From assembly GCA_937915925.1 (NCBI GenBank), contig CALGGM010000045.1, positions 1-11,559 of the forward strand: a DNA stretch of 11,559 bases, written 5' to 3'. The notes under the pieces were generated by a model. The model was not told the origin of the DNA and did not search any database. It worked only from the letters and a program-made list of their open reading frames with translations. The translations under genes and the position numbers were made by a program. This stretch comes from an uncultured Clostridia bacterium. GTDB taxonomy: Bacteria > Bacillota > Clostridia > Christensenellales > CAG-138. Positions 5,292 through 11,418 of this stretch are shown here, piece after piece. Numbering within the stretch: the first letter of the stretch is position 1; every line of letters begins with the position of its first letter.

Positions 5292-7093
5292 CCGTTGATG
5301 CGCAGCACGCTCATAAACGCGTCGCTCGGCACGGCGACGGAGCCGACCTGACGCATGCGCTTCTTGCCTTCCTTCTGCTTCTCCAAAAGCTTCTTTTTGC
5401 GCGTAATGTCGCCGCCGTAGCACTTCGCCAAAACGTCCTTACGAACCGCCTTGACGGTCTCACGCGCGATGATCTTGCTGCCGATCGCCGCCTGCACCGG
5501 GATCTCGAACTGCTGACGCGGGATAACGTCCTTGAGCTTTTCGGCGACGGCGCGGCCCTTACTGTACGCGCGATCCTTATGCACGATCGTCGAAAGCGCG
5601 TCGCACATCTCGCCGTTCAGGAGGAAGTCGAGCCGTACAAGCTCGCTTTTCGCGTAGCCGGACAGCTCGTAATCGAACGACGCGTAGCCGCGGGAACGCG
5701 ATTTCAGGCTGTCAAAGAAGTCATAGATGATCTCGTTCAACGGCAGCACATAGTGCAGATTCACGCGGTCGGCTTCGATGTACTGCATATCGACAAACGT
5801 GCCGCGGTTGTTCTGGCAAAGCTCCATGATCGTGCCGACGTACTCGGACGGAGTCATGATCGTCGCCTTCACGATCGGCTCCTCCATGTAGTCGATCTCG
5901 GCGGCGTTCGGGAGGTTCGTCGGGTTGTCGATGACAAGCTCCGTCCCGTCGAGCGTATATACGTGATACACGACCGAAGGCGCGGTGGTGACAAGGTCGA
6001 GATCGAACTCGCGCTCCAAGCGCTCGGTGATGATCTCCATATGCAAAAGCCCCAGGAACCCGCAGCGGAAGCCGTAGCCCAAAGCCGCGCTCGTTTCATG
6101 CTCATAGGAAAGCGACGCGTCGTTCAGCTTCAGCTTGTCGAGCGCTTCTTTAAGGTCGTCATAGTGCGCGCCGTCCGCGGGGTACACGCCGCAGAAGACC
6201 ATGGAGTTCGCCTGCTTATAGCCGGGAAGCGCTTCCTTCGTGGGGCGGTTCGCTTCGGTGATCGTATCGCCGACCTTCGTTTCCGCGACGCTCTTGATCG
6301 ACGCCGCGATATAGCCGACCTCGCCCGCGGTAAGAGAATCCACCGGCTTCCACGAAGGCGCGAACACGCCGACCTCGGTGACGTCGAACTCGTTGCCGGT
6401 CGCCATCGAGCGGATGCGGGTGCCCGCCTTCACCGTGCCGTCGAACACGCGCACGTACGACAGGGCGCCCTTGTAGTTGTCATAGAAGCAGTCGAAGATC
6501 AGCGCTTTCAAAGGCGCGTCCGGATCGCCCGTCGGCGCGGGAACGGTGTCCACGATCCTTGCAAGGACTTCGTTCACGTTCAGACCCGTCTTTGCGGAAA
6601 TGCACGGCGCGTCCTCGGCGGGAATGCCGATGACGTCCTCGATCTCATGGATCACGCGCTCGGGCTCCGCGCTCGGCAGATCGACCTTATTGATGACCGG
6701 GAGCACCTCGAGCCCGTTGTCGACCGCAAGGTATACGTTCGCAAGCGTCTGCGCCTCGATGCCCTGCGTCGCGTCGACGACCAGCACCGCGCCCTCGCAC
6801 GCGGCGAGCGCGCGCGAAACCTCGTAGTTAAAGTCCACGTGGCCCGGCGTGTCGATCAGGTTGAACATATACGTCTGCCCGTCGGTGTGATGGTAGAACA
6901 TGCGAACGGCGCTTGCCTTAATCGTAATGCCGCGCTCGCGCTCGATGTCCATGGAATCCAGAAGCTGCTCCTCCATATCGCGCTTTGCGACGGTGTCGGT
7001 CAGCTCCATCATGCGGTCGGCAAGCGTCGACTTGCCGTGATCGATATGGGCTATGATAGAAAAATTTCGGATCAAATTCGGGTCAAAATTCAT
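5288..7093 (-). CDS. lepA: Elongation factor 4 (LepA), ribosome back-translocation GTPase
   Basis: This is a 601-residue translational GTPase acting on stalled or mistranslocated ribosomes; the length fits the family. The GTPase motifs are AHIDHGKST (15-23), RGITIK (54-59), DTPGH (81-85), NKVD (135-138) and SAK (166-168). They are followed by EF-G-like domains and the LepA-specific C-terminal domain. Start ATG 7091-7093 was chosen because GGAGG lies 5 nt upstream and the protein then opens MNFDPNLIRNFSIIAHIDHG as expected. The next upstream in-frame ATG (7225) would run across the divergent gene's start. It is the first gene of the lepA-hemW unit, with an ATGA overlap to hemW. A promoter is at 7116-7144. 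Confidence 0.98.
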   Translation of the reverse strand: MNFDPNLIRNFSIIAHIDHGKSTLADRMMELTDTVAKRDMEEQLLDSMDIERERGITIKASAVRMFYHHTDGQTYMFNLIDTPGHVDFNYEVSRALAACEGAVLVVDATQGIEAQTLANVYLAVDNGLEVLPVINKVDLPSAEPERVIHEIEDVIGIPAEDAPCISAKTGLNVNEVLARIVDTVPAPTGDPDAPLKALIFDCFYDNYKGALSYVRVFDGTVKAGTRIRSMATGNEFDVTEVGVFAPSWKPVDSLTAGEVGYIAASIKSVAETKVGDTITEANRPTKEALPGYKQANSMVFCGVYPADGAHYDDLKEALDKLKLNDASLSYEHETSAALGYGFRCGFLGLLHMEIITERLEREFDLDLVTTAPSVVYHVYTLDGTELVIDNPTNLPNAAEIDYMEEPIVKATIMTPSEYVGTIMELCQNNRGTFVDMQYIEADRVNLHYVLPLNEIIYDFFDSLKSRSRGYASFDYELSGYAKSELVRLDFLLNGEMCDALSTIVHKDRAYSKGRAVAEKLKDVIPRQQFEIPVQAAIGSKIIARETVKAVRKDVLAKCYGGDITRKKKLLEKQKEGKKRMRQVGSVAVPSDAFMSVLRING

Positions 7094-7115
7094 AACTGCC
7101 TCCAAAGCAGTATTT

Positions 7116-7144
7116 ATTGTACATGAACATTGCCAAAATTGCAA
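7116..7144 (-). promoter_or_regulatory. Promoter of lepA-hemW
   Basis: On the minus strand TTGCAA (7139-7144), a 17-nt spacer and TACAAT (7116-7121) form a good housekeeping sigma promoter, 23 nt ahead of the lepA start. It overlaps the opposing promoter at 7130-7159. Confidence 0.65.
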
Positions 7145-7159
7145 GAAGTGTGATACAAT
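7130..7159 (+). promoter_or_regulatory. Promoter of the LUD-domain / MazG unit
   Basis: TTGCCA (7130-7135), an 18-nt spacer and TACAAT (7154-7159) lie 28 nt before the start codon at 7188. The -35 region is interleaved with that of the lepA promoter on the other strand. Confidence 0.6.
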
Positions 7160-7187
7160 CAAGGCGACCAAAACCGGAGGTGGGCAA

Positions 7188-7799
7188 ATGGAATTTGATC
7201 TCAATGCCGTCGCGAAGCGGCTCAATGACCGCGGCTTTCTCGCGGACGTCGTAAAAACGCCCGAAGAGGCGAAAGAACTGATCCTGAACTACATCGGCGA
7301 CCGTTCCGTCGGCATCGCGGGCTCGTCGACCGTGCGCGATCTGGGACTTTACGAAGCGCTCACGGAACGCGGCAACACCGTCTACTGGCACTGGAAGGTC
7401 GAAAAGCCGCAGGTCGAACAAACGCGTCTGAATGCGATCGCGGCGGACGTGTACCTTTGCTCATCGAACGCGATCACTGAGGATGGAAAACTCATCAACA
7501 TCGACGGCACGGGCAACCGGCTTGCGGGCATGATCTACGGGCCGAAGACGGTCATCCTTGCGGTGGGCAGAAACAAGCTTGTCAAGGACTGCGACGAAGC
7601 GATTAAAAGGATCAAGCGCGACGCCTGCGGTCCGAACGCGCGCAGGCAGGGCTTTCAGACGCCGTGCTCGATCGACAACGTCTGCCGCGACTGCCGCCCG
7701 CTGGCTCGCATGTGCAACGTGACCGCGATCACCGAATACCCCTCCCGCCGCCATCAGGCGTTCCGCATCGTTTTGATCGACGAGGACATGGGCTTATGA
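7188..7799 (+). CDS. LUD-domain protein (lactate utilization protein LutC-like)
   Basis: This 203-residue protein has the LUD (DUF162) fold seen in LutB/LutC. That family acts in lactate oxidation to pyruvate, but stand-alone copies have no proven role. Visible features are GIAGSSTVRDLGL (42-54), GTGNRLAGMIYGP (107-119) and a Cys-rich tail: C147, C160, C166, C169 and C176, in TPCSIDNVCRDCRPLARMCN. The tail could bind a metal or an Fe-S cluster. Start ATG 7188-7190 follows GGAGGT by 6 nt; the longer ORF upstream would overlap lepA. No lutA or lutB lies beside it, so a lactate pathway role is unproven. The stop overlaps the next ATG (ATGA). Confidence 0.9.
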   Translation: MEFDLNAVAKRLNDRGFLADVVKTPEEAKELILNYIGDRSVGIAGSSTVRDLGLYEALTERGNTVYWHWKVEKPQVEQTRLNAIAADVYLCSSNAITEDGKLINIDGTGNRLAGMIYGPKTVILAVGRNKLVKDCDEAIKRIKRDACGPNARRQGFQTPCSIDNVCRDCRPLARMCNVTAITEYPSRRHQAFRIVLIDEDMGL

Positions 7800-8131
7800 C
7801 GATCAACGAATATCAGAAGCTTGCCATGACGACCTTAAACCCCGCGCTGTCCGAAACCGAAGTTCTTTTGAACGGCGTCATGGGGCTTTGCGGCGAATCG
7901 GGCGAGGCGATCGATCTTGTGAAAAAGTGGATGATGCAGGGTCACGAGCTCGATAAGGCGCATCTTGCAAAGGAGCTTGGCGACGTTGCGTGGTACCTTG
8001 CCGAGACCGCAACCGCGATCGGCTATGATCTCGAAACGATCCTGCAAGCGAACATTGACAAGCTCAAAGCCCGCTATCCCGAGGGCTTCGACGCAAGCCG
8101 CTCCATGCACCGTGAAAGCGGGGACGAATAA
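7796..8131 (+). CDS. MazG-like nucleotide pyrophosphohydrolase
   Basis: This 111-residue all-alpha NTP-PPase superfamily protein would hydrolyse a (d)NTP to the monophosphate and pyrophosphate, a house-cleaning role. The Mg-binding motif is visible as G-E34-S-G-E37 in helix 2 and K-E60-L-G-D63 before VAWYL. The length fits the single-domain MazG-like group. Start ATG 7796-7798 overlaps the preceding stop as ATGA, with GAGGA upstream, indicating translational coupling with the LUD gene. The exact substrate cannot be read from the sequence. Confidence 0.9.
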   Translation: MTINEYQKLAMTTLNPALSETEVLLNGVMGLCGESGEAIDLVKKWMMQGHELDKAHLAKELGDVAWYLAETATAIGYDLETILQANIDKLKARYPEGFDASRSMHRESGDE

Positions 8132-8133
8132 AG

Positions 8134-8160
8134 CGGGCGGATGCGATCCGCCCCTACGGG
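8134..8160. repeat. 27-bp palindromic repeat, copy 2
   Basis: It is identical to 231-257 except for one loop base (G for A at the tenth position). The 8-bp stem is 8135-8142/8146-8153. It begins 3 nt after the MazG stop. It is not followed by a T run, so a terminator role is doubtful. Confidence 0.9.
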
Positions 8161-8171
8161 AAAATCGCAAT

Positions 8172-8200
8172 CTTAGGGGAAGGTCTTACCTTCCCCTAAG
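8172..8200. repeat. 13-bp perfect palindrome, GGGGAAGG family, copy 1
   Basis: CTTAGGGGAAGGT (8172-8184), loop CTT and ACCTTCCCCTAAG (8188-8200) form a perfect inverted repeat. The core GGGGAAGGTCTTACCTTCCC (8176-8195) recurs exactly at 8542-8561. Confidence 0.9.
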
Positions 8201-8225
8201 CGTGTCAAAAAACCTTTTGACACGC
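8200..8225. repeat. 11-bp hairpin ending in TTTTGACACGC
   Basis: GCGTGTCAAAA (8200-8210), loop AACC and TTTTGACACGC (8215-8225) pair perfectly. The T run lies inside the stem rather than after it, so this is not a standard terminator. Confidence 0.85.
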
Positions 8226-8315
8226 TGAGCAGGCTGTTGATAAGGGAGAGATGGCGACGCGCGGGAAGCGCGCGACGGCACCGCTGTAACGAAGCGAAGC
8301 GAAGTGGCAAAAGAA

Positions 8316-8428
8316 TTCGCGTTTTCGCGACGGAGCTATACTGGAGTATGCATGGTACGCGGTAGACGGCGCTTTGCGCCGTCGCGCGATCTACCTATGT
8401 AACGAAGTGGACCGAGCGAAAACGCGAA
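8316..8428. other. Candidate structured RNA or DNA element: 13-bp helix enclosing two stem-loops
   Basis: TTCGCGTTTTCGC (8316-8328) pairs perfectly with GCGAAAACGCGAA (8416-8428) across 87 nt. Inside are a stem GC-(bulged T)-ATAC/GTATGC with loop TGGA (8335-8351) and a stem GGTAGA-CGGCGC, loop TTT, GCGCCG, an 8-nt bulge, TCTACC (8361-8395). Together they make a three-way junction. A rival pairing CGAAAAC (8417-8423) with GTTTTCG (8431-8437) excludes the closing helix. TGTAACGAAG occurs just outside (8285-8294) and inside (8398-8407). Strand and function are unknown. Confidence 0.5.
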
Positions 8429-8453
8429 CAGTTTTCGGCGAAATAATAGAAAG

Positions 8454-8475
8454 AAAGGGTGCCCTTGCGCCCTTT
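8454..8475. repeat. 9-bp hairpin AAAGGGTGC/GCGCCCTTT
   Basis: The arms at 8454-8462 and 8467-8475 pair with one G-U pair around the loop CCTT. It lies just after the folded element. Confidence 0.8.
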
Positions 8476-8541
8476 CATCCGACAAGTATTCATTTGAATC
8501 AGCTCGCCGCAAACGGTCTGACCCCTTTTGCGACAGCCTGA

Positions 8542-8561
8542 GGGGAAGGTCTTACCTTCCC
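8542..8561. repeat. GGGGAAGG palindrome, copy 2
   Basis: The 20 bases are identical to 8176-8195, and the 8-bp inner stem GGGAAGGT/ACCTTCCC is kept. With copy 1 it brackets the palindrome-rich stretch at 8200-8541. Confidence 0.9.
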
Positions 8562-8579
8562 GTACCGTTGCTCGAAGGA

Positions 8580-8594
8580 CGGGCAATGCCCCTA
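8580..8594. repeat. Shortened relative of the 27-bp repeat
   Basis: CGGGCAATGCCCCTA keeps the outer frame (CGGGC ... GCCCCTAC) of 231-257 and 8134-8160 but has only a 4-bp stem GGGC/GCCC around AAT. Confidence 0.6.
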
Positions 8595-8608
8595 CAGAAT
8601 GAAACACG

Positions 8609-8641
8609 AAAAACGCCGGAAGGATCGCTCCCTCCGGCGTT
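8609..8641 (-). terminator. Intrinsic terminator of the sigma/anti-sigma operon
   Basis: AACGCCGGA (8612-8620) pairs with TCCGGCGTT (8633-8641). On the minus strand the stem is followed by TTTTTCGTGTTTC, 11 nt after the anti-sigma stop. Confidence 0.85.
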
Positions 8642-8652
8642 GATGTTTGGGT

Positions 8653-10530
8653 TCAGTTGATCAGAATTCCCTCATATGGGACGCCGACAAAGGCATATGC
8701 GTCTGCGGGATCGGCGGTGAATGTGAAGCTGTAGGTTCCTACAAGCTCGCGTTCACCCTGCTTGTTGAGATCGTAGACGTCCCAATCCTTGATTTCGATC
8801 GTGATCGGTCCGTCGTACATGTCGAGCCGTGCGGGGGCTTTCAGAGACAGCTCGTACGTGACATGCCGCGTCTTCTCCATGCTGTAGGAATCGATGATGT
8901 CCGCGATCTGTTCGTCGCTGAGGCGGAACGGCTCCTCGACCCAGTTCCAGTCCCGATTGACGGTACGCTCCGCTTTTTCGCCGTTGATCAGGATCTCCTT
9001 CGGATACGTTTCCCAGATCGCGACCTCGCACGCCAGATTCTTTGCGGAATAACAGATCGAAAGGCTGCCGTCCTGTCCGAATGCAATGCGGCGGATCGAA
9101 ACCGGCACGCCGTTCTGTTCATCGCTGACGCCTTCTACGTCGATGACGTCATATTGACTGTGGCTGATGACCCCGCGAATTGCTTCCGATTTGTTCGATG
9201 CGATCGGCGTATACCACGCGTCGCGCTCGGCGTCATCCTTCGGGAACGTTACTTCGCCGGTGTTGAGATCATAACGGAAGACAAAGACCTCCTCATTGTA
9301 TTCCTCCGGCTCGATCCATCCCTCACCCTCCGGTGCTTTGGTGTATCTGCCGGACAGCTCTACACAGGCGACGGTAACGGTATCATTCATATGCTTGCGG
9401 GTCGCATAGAACGGCAGACGCAGCAAAGTCGTTTCGGTATGAAAGCCCTCTGTCCACTCGTAGGCGATACGCTCCTCATTCACAAGATAGCCGTCGAGGC
9501 AGAAGTACTGGAACGCGCTTGATCCCTCTCCGCTGTACTCGCCCGTCCAGTTGTTGGTGAAGCCCAAAAGAATTCCGTCTTCGTCGGCGCTGACGTCATG
9601 GAACGTCGTGAACGCGACCGTCTTTTCAAGCGGCGTCGATTCGTTCGGAAGCGGGCTTAAAACCGCCTGCTGCATGGCGTCGGATTTCTCCGTCTCCTCC
9701 ATGATCTTTTTCGCCAGCCGGTCGATCTCCGCCTCGCGCATTTCATCGGTGAAATCGTACACAAACGGAATCGAGAACGTACCGATCTCGCCGATGCGGC
9801 TGCCTTGTTTATCATAGCGGTACAGGGCGCCGGAAAGTATCATTTTCGTGCCGTTTTCGATCTTCGGCAGGTTCATAAAGTGCATGCTGAACGCGTCGTT
9901 TTCGTCATACCCTGCCGCGATCGGATCGCCGTCCCACACATACGGCGCATACGCCGTGCCGCCGATCTCCAGACGGAAATCGACCGCGTCCGCACCGACC
10001 GCGCAAAACGTGTCGTATGCATCCAGAATGCGCTGCGTATGGAGATCGCCGTCCAAGAACGTCGGATCGAACGAAACGATCATGCCCGTTTTGTCGCTCA
10101 CTGCCGCAAACGACAGTTCCAGCTCATTGGTATCGTCGACCGTCACCGCCTTAAGCGACAGCGTCACATCATCCAGCACAGCCGTTTCGTCGATCGGGAC
10201 CGGATACTCCCAAACGACGCTGTTCATGCGGCGAATGGCTTCCTTGCGCGCCTCCTGATAGCGGGCATCCTCCGTCATTTCGATCCGCGCTTCATTGTCT
10301 TCCTTCATCTTACCGGCGGTTGATATACCGACCGCTGCCGCCGTACCGACCGCGAGCACCAGCACCGCCGCCGCAATCAGGATCGCAAGCGTTCTCTTCT
10401 TGATCACGAATCCTTCCGAACGGCGCCGCGTCGGCGTCTCCCGGACCTCTGCCTGCAGCAGCTCTACCGTGCGGCTTTTGAACTGTTCGGACGCGGCGAT
10501 GCTGTCATAGCCTTTATAAAATCTGTTCAT
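8653..10530 (-). CDS. Membrane-anchored anti-sigma factor-like protein with a large outer domain
   Basis: This 625-residue protein has a short cytoplasmic N-terminus (1-45, basic around RRR and KKR), one membrane helix (about 47-69, ILIAAAVLVLAVGTAAAVGI) and an extracytoplasmic region of more than 550 residues rich in beta-type segments. The context identifies it as the likely anti-sigma partner: it lies directly after an ECF sigma gene and overlaps it by 17 nt, with its own GGAAGGAG site before ATG 10528-10530. The N-terminus lacks the HxxxCxxC zinc motif of ZAS-type anti-sigmas, so it would be of the non-zinc (RsiV- or DUF4179-like) kind. The outer domain may sense an envelope signal, with release by proteolysis; this is inference. 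It is notably long for an anti-sigma factor. Confidence 0.8.
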   Translation of the reverse strand: MNRFYKGYDSIAASEQFKSRTVELLQAEVRETPTRRRSEGFVIKKRTLAILIAAAVLVLAVGTAAAVGISTAGKMKEDNEARIEMTEDARYQEARKEAIRRMNSVVWEYPVPIDETAVLDDVTLSLKAVTVDDTNELELSFAAVSDKTGMIVSFDPTFLDGDLHTQRILDAYDTFCAVGADAVDFRLEIGGTAYAPYVWDGDPIAAGYDENDAFSMHFMNLPKIENGTKMILSGALYRYDKQGSRIGEIGTFSIPFVYDFTDEMREAEIDRLAKKIMEETEKSDAMQQAVLSPLPNESTPLEKTVAFTTFHDVSADEDGILLGFTNNWTGEYSGEGSSAFQYFCLDGYLVNEERIAYEWTEGFHTETTLLRLPFYATRKHMNDTVTVACVELSGRYTKAPEGEGWIEPEEYNEEVFVFRYDLNTGEVTFPKDDAERDAWYTPIASNKSEAIRGVISHSQYDVIDVEGVSDEQNGVPVSIRRIAFGQDGSLSICYSAKNLACEVAIWETYPKEILINGEKAERTVNRDWNWVEEPFRLSDEQIADIIDSYSMEKTRHVTYELSLKAPARLDMYDGPITIEIKDWDVYDLNKQGERELVGTYSFTFTADPADAYAFVGVPYEGILIN

Positions 10531-11017
10531 ATGCGTCTCCTTCCATGAGTGCCTTGAGTTTTTTCCTTGCCCGGCTCAATCGGGAACGGACCGTTCCCTC
10601 GCGCTCGCCGAGCAGCTTTGCGATCTCGACCGTCGTGTACTCCTCATAGTAATAGAGATACACGGCGTCGCGGTCCTTTTCGGGAAGCTGCCGTACCGTA
10701 TCCAGAAGCTCGAAGCTTTCCTCCGAATACGCCGCGGCGATCTCCTCGTTCAGCGGCACGTCCGTGCGCGATTTCCTTCGCGCCTCGTCGATGCAGATGC
10801 GGATCGCGGTCTTGATCAGCCATGCCTTTTCGTGCTCGCGGCTCTCAAAACGCGGCGCGCGCTTCACCAAGCGCTCGAACGTGCTCTGCACCACGTCCTC
10901 CGCCTCCGCAATGCTGTTCATGCGGTTTAAGGCGATGCGCATCAGCATGTCGGAATAGGTCTCGACCACGCGCACGATCTCACGTTCCCTGGTGGTTTGC
11001 CTGTTTTTCAGTTCCAT
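10514..11017 (-). CDS. ECF-type RNA polymerase sigma factor (sigma-70 family)
   Basis: This 167-residue protein consists of the two minimal domains. The sigma-2 region spans about 17-82, with the region 2.2-type motif AEAEDVVQSTFERLV (37-51) and EKAWLIKTAIRICIDEARR (63-81) covering the -10 recognition helix. The sigma-4 region spans about 105-156 (LPEKDRDAVYLYYYEEY, then the helix-turn-helix TTVEIAKLLGEREGTVRSRL binding the -35). Start ATG 11015-11017 follows an ideal AAAGGAGG with 7-nt spacing. It is the first gene of a two-gene unit with its membrane-bound partner. I see no convincing housekeeping promoter in the 60 nt upstream, which follow a terminator; the promoter may be ECF-type and self-controlled, which I cannot show. 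Confidence 0.95.
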   Translation of the reverse strand: MELKNRQTTREREIVRVVETYSDMLMRIALNRMNSIAEAEDVVQSTFERLVKRAPRFESREHEKAWLIKTAIRICIDEARRKSRTDVPLNEEIAAAYSEESFELLDTVRQLPEKDRDAVYLYYYEEYTTVEIAKLLGEREGTVRSRLSRARKKLKALMEGDAYEQIL

Positions 11018-11077
11018 ATCTCAACCTCCTTTGCCCATAACACGGACCAAGGGCACGATCCGCTGCAATCGAGCACG

Positions 11078-11105
11078 AAAAATCCGGGAGATTGCTCCCC
11101 CGGAT
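11078..11105 (-). terminator. Intrinsic terminator of the acidic repeat protein gene
   Basis: ATCCGGG (11082-11088) pairs with CCCGGAT (11099-11105), with an inner AG/CT extension. On the minus strand it is followed by TTTTTCG. It starts 19 nt after the stop at 11125. Confidence 0.85.
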
Positions 11106-11124
11106 GAAATGCATATGAACGGTA

Positions 11125-11370
11125 TTATTCCTCGTAATCGTCCTCGTCCTCTTCGTCGTCACCGCCGCCGGTGATGAGCGAAAGCAGACCGCGCTTTTTC
11201 TTGGGCGCCGGACGCTCGTCTTCCTCTTCGTAATCGTCCTCGTCCTCTTCGACTTCCTCGATGCCGAGCATGCGGGCGAAGAATCCCTTCTTGCGCGGCT
11301 TCTTCGGCTCCTCATCCTCGTAATCGTCCTCGTCTTCCTCCTCTACGGGCGCGGGACGAACGGGACGCGC
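11125..11370 (-). CDS. Acidic repeat protein, C-terminal part (5' end missing at a junction)
   Basis: About 82 codons end in EEDEDDYEE and a stop. The visible protein alternates acidic runs (EEEDEDDYEDEE, EEVEEDEDDYEEEDE, DDEEDEDDYEE) with basic or hydrophobic pieces (KKPRKKGFFARMLGI, PKKKRGLLSLITGGG). This looks like a low-complexity C-terminal tail of a larger protein. No start codon with a ribosome binding site exists upstream: the open frame continues only by running antisense through the plus-strand oppC/oppD sequence. The true N-terminus is therefore missing and the frame upstream of about 11370 is not real. Function is unknown. Confidence 0.6.
   Translation of the reverse strand, partial: ARPVRPAPVEEEDEDDYEDEEPKKPRKKGFFARMLGIEEVEEDEDDYEEEDERPAPKKKRGLLSLITGGGDDEEDEDDYEE
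11133..11155 (-). repeat. 23-bp repeat encoding the EDEDDYE motif (copies at 11229-11251 and about 11319-11340)
   Basis: The 23 bases starting CGTAATCGTCCTCGTCC are identical at 11133-11155 and 11229-11251; a third, slightly changed copy lies at about 11319-11340. Each encodes the acidic motif in the same frame. Identity at DNA level suggests recent duplication or gene conversion. Confidence 0.85.
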
Positions 11371-11405
11371 TGCGGGACGTGCTGGATCCCAAGCTGAAGC
11401 TGTAA
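11364..11405 (+). pseudogene. 3' remnant of a dipeptide/oligopeptide ABC permease gene (oppC/dppC-like)
   Basis: The last 13 codons read DALRDVLDPKLKL then TAA, the typical C-terminal tail of OppC/DppC permeases (LRDxLDPxLK). It is followed 13 nt later by an OppD/DppD-type ATPase start, the usual gene order. Everything upstream of about 11364 in this frame is the antisense of the acidic protein, so the gene is cut by the junction. Confidence 0.6.
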
Positions 11406-11418
11406 AGGGGGGCGGAAG

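Larger units (their letters stand above)
8132..8652. other. 521-bp gene-free region made of palindromes
   Basis: No convincing gene is found on either strand. The stretch contains copy 2 of the 27-bp repeat, two copies of a GGGGAAGG palindrome (8172-8200, 8542-8561), a long hairpin (8200-8225), a GC-rich hairpin (8255-8274), the folded element at 8316-8428, a hairpin at 8454-8475, a third GGGC palindrome (8580-8594) and a terminator for the leftward sigma operon (8609-8641). It separates two convergent transcription units. Confidence 0.8.

Noticed and set aside
5292..5423. Upstream extension of hemW
   Set aside because: The added residues are a shifted reading of the lepA end; the ATGA overlap start at 5291 gives the expected MIGVYVHIPYC opening.
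5264..7126. 620-residue open frame on the plus strand
   Set aside because: It is exactly antisense to lepA, rich in Arg/His/Asp as expected of a GC-rich shadow frame, with no ribosome binding site. LepA on the minus strand is unmistakable.
7094..7225. Upstream extension of lepA to an ATG at 7225
   Set aside because: It would cross the divergent gene's start and its own promoter; GGAGG lies before the ATG at 7093.
7664..7795. Earlier start for the MazG-like gene
   Set aside because: This part is an out-of-frame reading of the LUD gene; the ATGA start at 7796 gives a standard-length MazG-like protein.
8200..8225. Terminator of the LUD/MazG unit
   Set aside because: The stem is strong, but the T run is inside the 3' arm and not after it; no canonical terminator for this unit was found before 8609.
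8395..8607. 70-residue minus-strand open frame in the gene-free region
   Set aside because: It runs through several palindromes (8454-8475, 8542-8561, 8580-8594) and has no ribosome binding site or recognisable domain; it is most likely a translated repeat.
11018..11077. Promoter of the sigma factor gene
   Set aside because: TTGCAG is present but no matching -10 lies at a usual distance, and I could not support an ECF-type box without knowing the sigma's specificity.
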